From an uncultured Campylobacterales bacterium (lineage in GTDB: Bacteria > Campylobacterota > Campylobacteria > Campylobacterales > Sulfurimonadaceae), in NCBI GenBank assembly GCA_903885085.1, contig CAISHH010000135.1:1-60570 (forward strand): DNA of 60,570 nucleotides. The letters are read 5' to 3'. Shown here piece by piece: positions 17,713 to 26,421 of the stretch; within the stretch, counting starts at the first letter, position 1; the number at the start of each line of letters is the position of its first letter. Both the position numbers and the translations under genes were made by a program. Below the pieces are notes generated by a model, which saw nothing but the letters and a program-made list of their open reading frames with translations, was not told the DNA's origin and made no database searches.

Positions 17713-17909
17713 CTTCGATTTACGAATTGTTAACTATAGAATCTTATACTTTTAAATCTCAAATATGTTCCCCCTTAGCATTTTTAGAGATTTTCATTTT
17801 TATACACTCCTTAAAAATTTAAAGTGTAGTTGGACAGATTTCACCCCCTTTGTCTGTCTAACTCCTTTAAAATTTCATCCCCTTTACATTTGATTTGATA
17901 TAATCCCTT

Positions 17910-19421
17910 ATGAATATAATTTTAACAACTTTAAACTCTAGGTTTACACACTCATCACTTGGTCTTCGGTACATTTTGGCAAACATGAAAGAGCTGACTT
18001 GTAAGACAAAACTACTTGAATTTAGCATCAATAACGCACTTCAAAGCGTCGCTGAGCAGATACTCGATGAAGAACCTTCCATCGTCGGCATCGGTGTTTA
18101 TATTTGGAATGCGACAGAGGTCAAAGAGCTTATAGAACTTATCAAAAAAGTCTCTCCAACTACGACCATTATCCTCGGCGGACCAGAAGTGAGTTATGAG
18201 CCTTTTCGTGTGGATTATTCTTTGGCTGATTTTATCATTCAAGGCGAAGGCGATACCTCTTTTTACAATCTTGCAAAAAAGATCAGTGAGGGTAAAAAAC
18301 CCGAGATTCGCATTATAAAACCTGTCATGGAAAACCTCAAAGAAGTCAATCTTCCTTATGAATATTACACCGACGAAGATATCAAAAACCGTTATATCTA
18401 CGTAGAGGCTTCTCGCGGATGTCCATTTTCATGTGAATTTTGTCTCTCTTCGATGGATGAAAAAGTCCGTACTTTTGATCTTGATCTTCTCATGGAAGAG
18501 TTTGAAAAGCTTTGGCAACGAGGGGCAAGAAACTTCAAGTTTGTAGATCGCACATTTAATATAAATATGCGTCTTGCAAATAGAATCCTTGATTTTTTTC
18601 TCGCAAAAGACGCGGAATATTTCGCCCATTTCGAGGTGATTCCAGACCATTTTCCAGAATCTATCAAAGAAAAAATCGCTCTTTTTCCCCACGGCGCACT
18701 TCAGCTTGAGATAGGGATACAAACGCTGAATGAACTTATCGCAGAAAATATCAGCAGACCTTTAAAACTTGACAAGATAAAAGAAAACATCGCCTTTTTA
18801 GAAGAGTATACAACAGCGCATATCCATCTTGACCTCATCGTCGGACTTCCCGGAGAAGATTTAAAAAGTTTTGGCAAAAACCTTGATATGCTTATCTCAA
18901 TGAGCAGTTGCGAGATACAAATCGGCATCTTAAAAAAACTCTCAGGAACAGCCATCGACCGTCATGATAGAACTTTTGGTATGGTTTATTCGGATATTCC
19001 CCCTTATGATATTTTAAAGACAAATGAAGTGAGTTTTAAAGAGATTCAAAATATGAAAAGATTTGCACGTTTTTGGGATATCTACTATAACAGCGGAAAT
19101 TTTAAAAACAGTATCAATCTTTTAAAAACAGAGGAAGCGATCTATGAAAACTTCAGTGATTTTAGTTTATGGATTTATGAACAGACAGCATCTACCTATA
19201 AAATCTCTATAGAAAGACAAGCTCAGCTTCTTTTTGATTATCTTACATGTACATTATTTCTTAAAAAAGAAGTGGTTGCAGAGGCCATGCTAAAAGATAT
19301 TTCAAAAGTCAAAGGACGCGCTGTTCCTGCTTATTTAAGGCCTTATCATTTGATGAAAAAAGATGAAGTAGAAATAAAAAATTCTAATTTCAACAAACGT
19401 CAATCCAAACACATGTTATAA
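17910..19421 (+). CDS. B12-binding radical SAM protein (DUF4080 type)
   Basis: This 503-residue protein has an N-terminal cobalamin-binding Rossmann-like domain at about 1-135 and a radical SAM domain with CPFSCEFC, the CxxxCxxC cluster motif, near residue 170. The C-terminal region of about 370-480 is the DUF4080 type. Proteins of this family use a 4Fe-4S cluster and SAM, with cobalamin, for methylation or rearrangement reactions; the substrate is not known. It lies 8 bases upstream of the LapG-like gene and may share its transcript, though no functional link is evident. Confidence 0.85.
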   Translation: MNIILTTLNSRFTHSSLGLRYILANMKELTCKTKLLEFSINNALQSVAEQILDEEPSIVGIGVYIWNATEVKELIELIKKVSPTTTIILGGPEVSYEPFRVDYSLADFIIQGEGDTSFYNLAKKISEGKKPEIRIIKPVMENLKEVNLPYEYYTDEDIKNRYIYVEASRGCPFSCEFCLSSMDEKVRTFDLDLLMEEFEKLWQRGARNFKFVDRTFNINMRLANRILDFFLAKDAEYFAHFEVIPDHFPESIKEKIALFPHGALQLEIGIQTLNELIAENISRPLKLDKIKENIAFLEEYTTAHIHLDLIVGLPGEDLKSFGKNLDMLISMSSCEIQIGILKKLSGTAIDRHDRTFGMVYSDIPPYDILKTNEVSFKEIQNMKRFARFWDIYYNSGNFKNSINLLKTEEAIYENFSDFSLWIYEQTASTYKISIERQAQLLFDYLTCTLFLKKEVVAEAMLKDISKVKGRAVPAYLRPYHLMKKDEVEIKNSNFNKRQSKHML

Positions 19422-19429
19422 TCTTTTCT

Positions 19430-20047
19430 ATGATATTGAAGTACATTATCCTTTTTTTATTGGCACTGACTTTTGCAAATGCAGAAGCATATGTATCGCA
19501 GGATATGATTAACAATGTCGCAAAAAAGTACAACAAATTTGCAGAAAATAGATTTATCAATATGGAACATAAACTTGAGGGACTCCAAGATAAAACAACT
19601 ATCATAAAACTCAATACTGTGAATACTTTTTTCAATCAAGTCAACTACAAATCGGATATGGAAAATTATAATATGGCCGATTATTGGGCGACACCTTGGG
19701 AATTTTTGGCTCGAGATGCTGGTGACTGTGAGGATTATGTTATCGCAAAATATTTCGCACTTAAATACCTGGGCATCGATCCCAAGCAAATGTATTTTAC
19801 CTATGTCAAGTCAACACAGTTCAAAGAGGCTCACATGGTACTCACTTATTTTGAAACTCCTACTTCTGAGCCTTTAGTTTTAGACAATAACAACCGTTTT
19901 GTTCTTCCTGCGAGTAAAAGGGTCGATCTTACTCCTGTCTATAACTTTAACGGAGATGTTCTCTCTGCTTCTGCAAAAAAGGCAAATCAAAAAACCACTC
20001 AAAAATGGGATGATCTTATCCTCAATATAAAAAAAGGAAAAATATGA
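19430..20047 (+). CDS. lapG: LapG-like periplasmic transglutaminase-type cysteine protease
   Basis: This 205-residue protein has a signal peptide (cleavage near ANA, residue 18). It belongs to the bacterial transglutaminase-like cysteine proteinase family. The catalytic triad is visible: Cys100 in DAGDCEDYVIAK, His135 in EAHMVL, Asp152 in LVLDN, with WATPWEFL just before. LapG cleaves a large surface adhesin at its N-terminal retention site and releases biofilm cells; LapD bound to c-di-GMP holds it inactive. The gene overlaps the LapD-like gene by ATGA. The adhesin target is not in this window. Confidence 0.85.
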   Translation: MILKYIILFLLALTFANAEAYVSQDMINNVAKKYNKFAENRFINMEHKLEGLQDKTTIIKLNTVNTFFNQVNYKSDMENYNMADYWATPWEFLARDAGDCEDYVIAKYFALKYLGIDPKQMYFTYVKSTQFKEAHMVLTYFETPTSEPLVLDNNNRFVLPASKRVDLTPVYNFNGDVLSASAKKANQKTTQKWDDLILNIKKGKI

Positions 20048-21963
20048 CACTCTTTAAGCAATTATCCATTCTCGTTACTCTTCTACTGCTGAGTATCTTT
20101 GCAACCGTTTTGGGAGTCAATTTTCAAAATTCCGCAAAATCTGTTCAAGACCAACTCTACACCGATGCCAAAAATACGGCTACATCTCTTAGTCTTTCAC
20201 TTGCGAGTGCAAATGGGAATATCTCAATGATATCGACCATGATCAACGCAAATTTTGATAATGGAACCTATCAGAGCATCTCTTTAGTAGATATGAATGG
20301 TCAAGTCTTATATGAGCGTCATAGTGAAAGAAAAATCGCAGATGTCCCAAAATGGTTTGTCAAATATATCCCTATAAAAGCGCCGATTGCTGCTGCAAAT
20401 GTTTCTGCGGGATGGAATCCTATCGGCTTGCTCAATGTTCAGTGTGATACAGCAACAGCATACCTGCATCTTTACACTATTCTTTACTCTTTAACAATCT
20501 CTTTTTCTGTGATCTTTATCATCTCTTTAATTTTGTTATATATACTGCTCATAATGCTGTTAAAACCTTTAAAAAATATCCGTTTACAAGCAGAAGCCAT
20601 CTCTAACAACAAATTTATTATTCAAGAAAAGCTTCCGTATACGCAGGATTTTAAAGAGGTTGTTCAAGTTATGAATATTATGGTAAAAAAAGTGGAAGAT
20701 ATCTTCAATCATGCAAACGAAACACTTCGCCATCAATCAGAATTACTCTACAAAGATGAAGCTACAGGACTTTATAATAAAAAATATCTTCTAAACAAAC
20801 TACCGGAATATCTAAAAGTAGATGCCCAGATACCTGATGGCATCTGTATGATGATAGCTCTCAGCGGAGGGGCTGAAGCAAATCAGGCTCTAGGCCGCGA
20901 GCTCGTCGATAAACTGTATGTCGATATTACGACGATGCTCAGACGTCAAGCAAAAGATTTTAACAATTCTCTTGTCGTAAGAATGAACGGAACAGAGTTT
21001 TTTCTGCTTCTACCTGAATGTAGTGAAGAAAATGCTTTATCTTTGGCAAATTATATGGATCATGGAAGCACAATTTTACTGAGTAAAGACCTTGACGAAA
21101 AAGTCACATTTCTTAGCTTCGGAGTCTACAAATATCATCATACTCAAAGTGTAAAACAGGTGATCAGTGCTTCTGACTATGCGCTTGCTCAAGCAAAACT
21201 TATCCCGCACAAAGAGCGTGTTTATCTTCATAAAACAGTCTCAAATGATGAAATCATGGGCAAAGAGGAGTGGCGTAAATTGATCAAATTTGCTCTTGAT
21301 CACAATACTATTCATTTTGATACCTATAAAGTTTTAAATATAAAAAGCGGTGAGCTTGTTCACAATGTCCTCTCTATCGCATTGCTTTCAGAGAGTCAAA
21401 AATACTCTTACGGACACTTTATTGCCCCGGCAATCTCACTAGGTCTTGATATCGAGATTCACAAAAAAGCAGTAGAAAAACTGCTCAAAGAACCGCCGTT
21501 TGAACTAAAGGGCACTATCTGTTCTCTTAGATTATCAGAACACTATCTTGATAATCCGGCAACTTATAATGAGTTAAAATCACTTTTTGAAAAATATGCA
21601 AAAAATTTATCATTTAAACTTATTATTGAGCTTCCAGATATTGTGCTTGCCAAAAATTCTAAACAACTGCAAGTGTTCAAAGAGCTTTTTGAAAACTACA
21701 ATATTCAAATCGGTATATTTGAATTTATTGGCGAACCTCGTGATTACAACTATCTCAAAGAACTCAGACCAGCTTATATCAAAGCTGAAGTGAACTATTT
21801 TCTCAGTCAAACAAGTGAAAATATTTCATCACTTCAAGTTGCGGCAAATTCTATAGGGATCGACCTTATTGCTACAAGTGTGATGGAACTAGAAGCATTG
21901 GGCACTCTCAAAGCACGCAAAATAAATATGATTCAGGGACGCGCGACAGAGATGCTAGGTTAA
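20044..21963 (+). CDS. lapD: LapD-like c-di-GMP receptor with degenerate GGDEF and EAL
   Basis: The 639 residues comprise TM1 at about 7-27, a periplasmic LapD/MoxY-type domain at about 30-140, TM2 at about 145-175, HAMP at about 175-225, and degenerate GGDEF and EAL domains. The GGDEF position reads NGTEF and the EAL glutamate is missing (LVHNVLSIALLS), so neither enzyme is expected to work, as in true LapD. Binding of c-di-GMP to the EAL domain would change the periplasmic output domain and sequester LapG. ATGA overlap with lapG supports partnership. It ends in a shared convergent terminator. Confidence 0.87.
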   Translation: MTLFKQLSILVTLLLLSIFATVLGVNFQNSAKSVQDQLYTDAKNTATSLSLSLASANGNISMISTMINANFDNGTYQSISLVDMNGQVLYERHSERKIADVPKWFVKYIPIKAPIAAANVSAGWNPIGLLNVQCDTATAYLHLYTILYSLTISFSVIFIISLILLYILLIMLLKPLKNIRLQAEAISNNKFIIQEKLPYTQDFKEVVQVMNIMVKKVEDIFNHANETLRHQSELLYKDEATGLYNKKYLLNKLPEYLKVDAQIPDGICMMIALSGGAEANQALGRELVDKLYVDITTMLRRQAKDFNNSLVVRMNGTEFFLLLPECSEENALSLANYMDHGSTILLSKDLDEKVTFLSFGVYKYHHTQSVKQVISASDYALAQAKLIPHKERVYLHKTVSNDEIMGKEEWRKLIKFALDHNTIHFDTYKVLNIKSGELVHNVLSIALLSESQKYSYGHFIAPAISLGLDIEIHKKAVEKLLKEPPFELKGTICSLRLSEHYLDNPATYNELKSLFEKYAKNLSFKLIIELPDIVLAKNSKQLQVFKELFENYNIQIGIFEFIGEPRDYNYLKELRPAYIKAEVNYFLSQTSENISSLQVAANSIGIDLIATSVMELEALGTLKARKINMIQGRATEMLG

Positions 21964-21979
21964 ACTCTTGAGTTTAACC
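21958..21979. terminator. Bidirectional terminator between lapD and a convergent gene
   Basis: GGTTAAACTC pairs with GAGTTTAACC around TT. The stem covers the stop codons of both converging genes. CTTTTG follows on the plus side. Confidence 0.7.
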
Positions 21980-22412
21980 CTTTTGTGATCGTGTCATTGA
22001 TATCTTTTTCATAAGTAGGATTTTTAGCTCTGAGCTCTTTGTCAAACTTCACAACCATCTTAGAGTCAGCTCGCGGATGGCGACATAACCTTATTATCAC
22101 ATCTATATAGTTATCAAATTCTGGATGTGTTCTTATACCAAGCTTTGGATGGATCTCTCCATGATACTTAATGATGAGATCAAGAGCTTCGCTAAGCTGC
22201 AATGCACTGCTTTTTTTATTTTTTATGATCTTTCTTAATGACTCAAAATCATGTGGTATTTTTGGCTCTAGGCTGAGCACTTTTGTACTGTTTGATACTG
22301 CTTTGGCTTTTATATCAGAATCTTCTCGACTTGATCTAATAATCAAAAAAACTACAATTATTAAAACAATAAGCAGTATAAAAACTGAAGCAATTATATA
22401 TAATGTATTCAT
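21960..22412 (-). CDS. Single-span membrane protein of unknown function
   Basis: This 150-residue protein has one hydrophobic segment at about 4-26, followed by a cytoplasmic, mainly helical domain with SALQLSEALDLIIKYHGEIHPK and RLCRHPRADSKMVVKFDKEL. The pattern of conserved polar residues suggests a structured domain, but I do not recognise it. It converges on lapD and stands alone on its strand. No signal for a link with c-di-GMP is seen beyond position. Confidence 0.6.
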   Translation of the reverse strand: MNTLYIIASVFILLIVLIIVVFLIIRSSREDSDIKAKAVSNSTKVLSLEPKIPHDFESLRKIIKNKKSSALQLSEALDLIIKYHGEIHPKLGIRTHPEFDNYIDVIIRLCRHPRADSKMVVKFDKELRAKNPTYEKDINDTITKGLNSRV

Positions 22413-22451
22413 ATTGGCATTTTATCAGGTTTTTTTCTACTTTAAAAGGAA

Positions 22452-22495
22452 AAGCATTGAGAGAAAACAGGGTGGCGGCCCAACTCTCAAAGCTT
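22452..22495 (+). ncRNA. Strong two-tier hairpin upstream of a micro-ORF (possible regulatory RNA)
   Basis: AAGCATTGAGAG at 22452-22463 pairs with CTCTCAAAGCTT at 22484-22495 with a single A-A mismatch. Inside the loop, GGG (22470-22472) can pair with CCC (22479-22481) around TGGCGG. The structure ends two bases before an AAGGAG ribosome site and a 15-codon frame. It resembles a leader or small RNA but matches no riboswitch class known to me. Confidence 0.4.
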
Positions 22496-22509
22496 ATAAG
22501 GAGAATGAA

Positions 22510-22557
22510 ATGAAATCGTGGCGACAAACACGATGGAAGAAGTATAAAAAAAATTAA
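22510..22557 (+). CDS. Possible 15-residue basic micro-protein
   Basis: ATG at 22510 follows AAGGAG with a spacing of six bases, an ideal ribosome site. The frame reads MKSWRQTRWKKYKKN and stops at TAA. The peptide is highly basic with two Trp. The same bases hold an ATCGTG...CACGAT inverted repeat, so the segment might instead be part of an RNA structure. It lies between a hairpin and the fliK promoter. Too short to judge by composition. Confidence 0.35.
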   Translation: MKSWRQTRWKKYKKN

Positions 22558-22589
22558 TTACACTTCGATTACATAGTAAAAATAATCTC

Positions 22590-22605
22590 TGGAATAACAA
22601 TTGCT
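22590..22605 (+). promoter_or_regulatory. Sigma54-type promoter for fliK-flgD-flgE
   Basis: TGGAAT-N5-TTGCT has the GG-N10-GC spacing required by RpoN and an intact -12 half. It lies 46 bases before the fliK ATG. An almost identical box precedes the second flgE gene. Campylobacter and Helicobacter hook genes are RpoN-dependent, which fits. Confidence 0.7.
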
Positions 22606-22651
22606 TTCATTATATAAAATCTCTTAGATGTAGAGAACTTTGGAGCAGATT

Positions 22652-24406
22652 ATGATAACAGTTCAAACAAAAGATGTTGCATCCCCATTGTCGCTTGCAA
22701 CAGAATCGAAGTCTTCAAAATCGGAGTCAGGTAGTTTTGCCGCTCTTTTACAATCTTTCTCATCCAAAAGTAATACGCCTATTATAAAAAATAGTGTTTT
22801 AGCTTTGCATCTTGATGATAAAAAAGCTTTGCCATCTGTCAAAACAGTTACTAAAGATACGAACACTCCTATTGACTCTAAAAATACTAAAGAGCCTACA
22901 AGTAAAAGTGATCTTCTTTCACTTCTTAAAGGTGATGAGCAAAAAGTACACACTGTCAATCCAGCTCTCACGAATGCTCTTGATACAAAAACTTTAAAAT
23001 CAGTGATGAAAGATGCAAAAAATTATCTCGCTGAGCAGATTAAAGAAACCGATGCCTTTAAAAAGGGTGAAATCAAAGAGCTTCCAAAAACTACGCAGGG
23101 TTTAGTCGCTCTTGCAAAAAAGGTCGGAATCGATGTCAGCAAGATAACAGTTGAAACCGTGCAGACAAAAACTCCAAAAGAAACAAAGAGCAATTCTACG
23201 ACTGATCCCAAAACTGATCTTGAAACAAAATCAAAAATCGACACAAAAAATGAGCCTAAGCTAGTTCAAAAGACAGAACTACTCGCCAAAGATGATAAAA
23301 ATATCCCTTTAAAAAATGAGCCCTCTTCAAAAACAGAATCCTCTATCATTACGAAAAATCAAAATGATAGTAAATCAGAAATTTCAAAAGAAAATATCAA
23401 ACAGCATGCAAAGAGTGATGCTCTGAGTGTCATTTCTGTGCAAAGTGAACAAAAAATTCAAACACCAAAAACCGACACAGTAAAAGATGATAAAGCCTTA
23501 CATGTAAAGGGTGTCGAGCCTCAAAATGAAAAAATTGAAACTCCAAAACAAGTCCAAAAACAAGACACGGTTTTAGCGCAAGCACTCACACAAGATGAAT
23601 CCCTCAAAAAGATGCCTCTTTTTAGTGTACCAGATGAAACACTCTCTGCTCATTCAACAGCTGAACTTGTAGGAAAAAAACAATCCAAACCACCTCAAGA
23701 ATTATCAATAACAAAACCGCAAAGTCCACTAAGTGCACTTCTTCACGGAGAAAAAATTCTTCCTGCTCAAACACAGGTAGCTGAAGTAAAAAAAGATGTT
23801 AAAACAGAAATCAAAACTGATACAAAAATAAAAGCCAATTCAACAGTTTTAAGCCAACTCTTACATGGAGAAAATCAACAAACAACAGAACAAACTGCGT
23901 CTGAGGGTGGAACTCAGGGGATCTCTGCGACTCAAGGGAACGGCGTGCATGTAAAGCAAACAGAAGCTGATCTCACCGTGAAAATGAATGAAGCAAAACA
24001 GATGGTCAAATATCTCGCTCAAGATATCAAGCAGGCAATAGAAGATTATAAACCACCATTTACAAGGATAAAAGTCAAACTCAATCCGCAGAAATTTGGA
24101 GAAGTAGATCTTACCGTTATTCAACGTGGTAAAAATGTTCATGTCAACATCTCATCAAACAGCGCAGCTATCAATATGCTCTCTCAAAATGCAGGAGATT
24201 TGAAAGTTCAACTGACTCAAAATGGAATGAATAATGCTTCATTAAACTTTAATAGCTCCACTGATACACAAAGTCAACAGCAGCAGCAGCAACAAAATGG
24301 ACATCAAAAAGAAAGTGCGAAACAGGCATATGAAGCTTTCAATCAAGATGAGACAAGTGAAGAGATTTTAAGCTCTTTAGAGATCGTGGTTCCACGATAC
24401 GTATAA
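22652..24406 (+). CDS. fliK: Flagellar hook-length control protein FliK
   Basis: I place the start at ATG 22652, with GGAGCAG seven bases before, rather than the TTG at 22640. The 584-residue protein has a long, Lys/Thr/Ser-rich disordered ruler region (about 1-430) containing two LLHGE repeats. A compact Flg_hook domain follows at about 440-545 (TRIKVKLNPQKFGEVDLTV), then a Gln run. FliK measures the hook during export and switches substrate specificity at FlhB. It heads a hook operon with flgD and flgE. A palindromic repeat is inserted in the linker as Leu-His-Val-Lys. Confidence 0.88.
   Translation: MITVQTKDVASPLSLATESKSSKSESGSFAALLQSFSSKSNTPIIKNSVLALHLDDKKALPSVKTVTKDTNTPIDSKNTKEPTSKSDLLSLLKGDEQKVHTVNPALTNALDTKTLKSVMKDAKNYLAEQIKETDAFKKGEIKELPKTTQGLVALAKKVGIDVSKITVETVQTKTPKETKSNSTTDPKTDLETKSKIDTKNEPKLVQKTELLAKDDKNIPLKNEPSSKTESSIITKNQNDSKSEISKENIKQHAKSDALSVISVQSEQKIQTPKTDTVKDDKALHVKGVEPQNEKIETPKQVQKQDTVLAQALTQDESLKKMPLFSVPDETLSAHSTAELVGKKQSKPPQELSITKPQSPLSALLHGEKILPAQTQVAEVKKDVKTEIKTDTKIKANSTVLSQLLHGENQQTTEQTASEGGTQGISATQGNGVHVKQTEADLTVKMNEAKQMVKYLAQDIKQAIEDYKPPFTRIKVKLNPQKFGEVDLTVIQRGKNVHVNISSNSAAINMLSQNAGDLKVQLTQNGMNNASLNFNSSTDTQSQQQQQQQNGHQKESAKQAYEAFNQDETSEEILSSLEIVVPRYV
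23498..23507. repeat. Palindromic repeat, copy 6
   Basis: Exact TTACATGTAA in the disordered linker of fliK, read as Leu-His-Val-Lys. Confidence 0.85.
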
Positions 24407-24416
24407 AGGATAGATT

Positions 24417-25094
24417 ATGTCAGTAACAAGCACAAGTTCAACCGTATAAACTGCGGCAACAGGAGGAACAACATCTACTGGAACAGCGAACAATCCAGCT
24501 GCTGCTTTAGGTAAAGATGACTTTTTAAAACTTCTCCTTACAGAGATGCAGTATCAAGATCCGACACAGCCAATGGACACAGATAAGATCTTATCTCAAA
24601 CATCACAGCTAGCAACTCTGGAGTCTGCTGACAATACAAACAAAACGCTAACAGCCCTCGCTGCATCTCTTCAAGGCTCGCAACAGCTCTCAACCGTCTC
24701 TGCAATCGGAAAAATTGCTGATCTCGGCGATGATACAGTCACAACAAAAGCAGATGGAAATGCTGTTAGTTTTCCTATCTATTTTCCATCAGATGTATCA
24801 AGTGGAACAGCAACCATTACCGACACAAACGGAAATAAAATTTCAACTATTGCTATCGGTGCCAACGCTGCTGGAACCTACTCATTTTCATGGGATGGAA
24901 AAGATTCTACTGGAAAAGTTGCAGATGCAGGTGCATATCATGTAGCTGTAGCATATACAGACCCAAGTGGTAATGCAAAAGCAACAAAAGTCGGCGTTTA
25001 TCCTATTGACTCAGTCAAGTTTGACGGCACAAACACTCTATTAGGTATTGGCCCTAACTACGTTCCGCTTTCAAGCGTTCAGACAATTTATTAG
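24417..25094 (+). pseudogene. flgD: Flagellar hook-capping protein FlgD with in-frame stop at codon 11
   Basis: ATG 24417 starts MSVTSTSSTV and meets TAA at 24447-24449. The same frame then continues without a break through the conserved FLKLLLTEMQYQDPTQPMDT and the Ig-like/FLN domains to 25094. The only later ATG (24546) falls inside that conserved motif and would remove its first half. A CAA-to-TAA change would explain the lesion. FlgD caps the growing hook and is essential for hook assembly, so this is a real loss, a sequencing error or an unusual readthrough. An AGGAGG at 24461-24466 has no start codon at usable distance. Confidence 0.8.
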
Positions 25095-25102
25095 GAACAC
25101 AC

Positions 25103-26368
25103 ATGACACAGGGATATTACACGGGAATCAGCGCTCTTATGGCCCAACAGTCTGGTATTGATGTCACTGCAAATAACCTTTCCAATGCAGATGCGGTAGG
25201 ATTTAAGGGAAACGGCATTGAGTTTCAGTCTCTCTTTGAAAATGCTGTATCATCTAGTTCAAAAGGACCCGTTAATTCGACTATTGGCGTAGGTGTAGGC
25301 CTTCAAGCTACTCCAACCATACTCAAAGAAGGCGCCATCAATAATACTGACAGTGGAACTGATCTTGCCATAAATGGAGAGGGCTGGTTTGGTCTACAGG
25401 GTCAAGGGCAAACAATGTATACCAGAAATGGTATCTTTAATTTTGATGCCTCGAGAGATCTTGTCAATGCAGATGGATATTACGTACTTGGGACACTCGC
25501 AAGTAATTTTGATGCTAACAATGTTTTAACCTCCAAACAGACCACAACAAATCTTGGTGCAGTAGGCTCACAAACGAGTATTAAACTTCCTGAGACTTTA
25601 ACTTATCCTGCTGAACCAACAACACTTGTCACTTTTACTGGAAATCTAGGACAAGCTGATACTGTACAAACTATGGGCGCGACCATGGTCGATGCACAGG
25701 GCAATAAAAATGCTCTATCTTTAACATTTACCAAAACGGTTCCTCAACCAGCAACTGGGCTCTCATGGGATGTGACTGCAAAAGCAAGTTCACCTGCAAC
25801 AGTTGGAGGAACTCCGACAATCTATGATACACAAACAGGAACTATGCTTTTTGATACAGCTGGCGCACAACTAAGTTCAACCTTAGGTTCTATCAATAAT
25901 AATGGAACAAGTGTCGCTCTTGACCTAGGAACTGGCTACATTGGTATCACATCAAATGATACACCTGTAACATCCTCTTCTTCAGCAAATGGACTCCCAC
26001 AAGGGGATTTGGCGGGATACAAAATCAATCAAAATGCTGAAGTTATGGCTACTTTTACAAATGGCAGACAAGTTTCTATGGCAAAAATAGGTGTTTTTCA
26101 TTTTGCAAACGATCAGGGTTTAAATAATATCAACGGAACAAACTTTTTACAAAGTGCAAACAGCGGAAAGCCACTTTTTTATCAAGATGCCAATGGCAAC
26201 AATATTAATGGTTCAACCGTTATGACAAATACTTTAGAGAGTTCAAATGTAGACCCTACAGCAGGACTTACGGACCTTATTATTTATCAACGCGCATACG
26301 ACGCAGCAGCAAAGCTTATCACTACGGGCGACCAAATGATACAAAAAGCTTTACAGATGCATAAATAA
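25103..26368 (+). CDS. flgE: Flagellar hook protein FlgE-type (first copy)
   Basis: This 421-residue protein has the N-terminal rod/hook motif (YTGISALMAQQSGIDVTANN-LSN), the domain with DLAINGEGWF, and the matching C-terminal heptad region (NTLESSNVDPTAGLTDLIIY, QRAYDAAAKLI). The length suits a classical hook protein of the FlgE/F/G family. It lies 8 bases after flgD in the fliK operon, the position of flgE in Campylobacter. Which of the two flgE-type genes forms the main hook cannot be settled here. Confidence 0.85.
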   Translation: MTQGYYTGISALMAQQSGIDVTANNLSNADAVGFKGNGIEFQSLFENAVSSSSKGPVNSTIGVGVGLQATPTILKEGAINNTDSGTDLAINGEGWFGLQGQGQTMYTRNGIFNFDASRDLVNADGYYVLGTLASNFDANNVLTSKQTTTNLGAVGSQTSIKLPETLTYPAEPTTLVTFTGNLGQADTVQTMGATMVDAQGNKNALSLTFTKTVPQPATGLSWDVTAKASSPATVGGTPTIYDTQTGTMLFDTAGAQLSSTLGSINNNGTSVALDLGTGYIGITSNDTPVTSSSSANGLPQGDLAGYKINQNAEVMATFTNGRQVSMAKIGVFHFANDQGLNNINGTNFLQSANSGKPLFYQDANGNNINGSTVMTNTLESSNVDPTAGLTDLIIYQRAYDAAAKLITTGDQMIQKALQMHK

Positions 26369-26370
26369 TA

Positions 26371-26386
26371 TGGAATATAAATTGCT
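26371..26386 (+). promoter_or_regulatory. Sigma54-type promoter for the second flgE
   Basis: TGGAAT-N5-TTGCT has the same sequence halves as the fliK box, with GG-N10-GC spacing, 36 bases before the ATG. An AAAGGA ribosome site follows. The exact repetition of both halves upstream of two hook genes strengthens each call. Confidence 0.7.
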
Positions 26387-26421
26387 TATCATATTTACTT
26401 ATTTAGCAGAAAGGATTTAAA

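Noticed and set aside
17713-17909. Gap between the Cache-PAS-GGDEF gene and the radical SAM gene.
   Set aside because: AT-rich leader with a few short inverted bits such as GACAGA/TCTGTC; nothing strong enough for a terminator or RNA call.
18687-18703. CCCCACGGCGCACTTCAG resembles the 18-bp insert of the long palindromic repeat.
   Set aside because: No CTTAC/ATGTAAG arms flank it, and it encodes the conserved FPHGALQLEIG segment of the radical SAM family, so the likeness comes from codon use.
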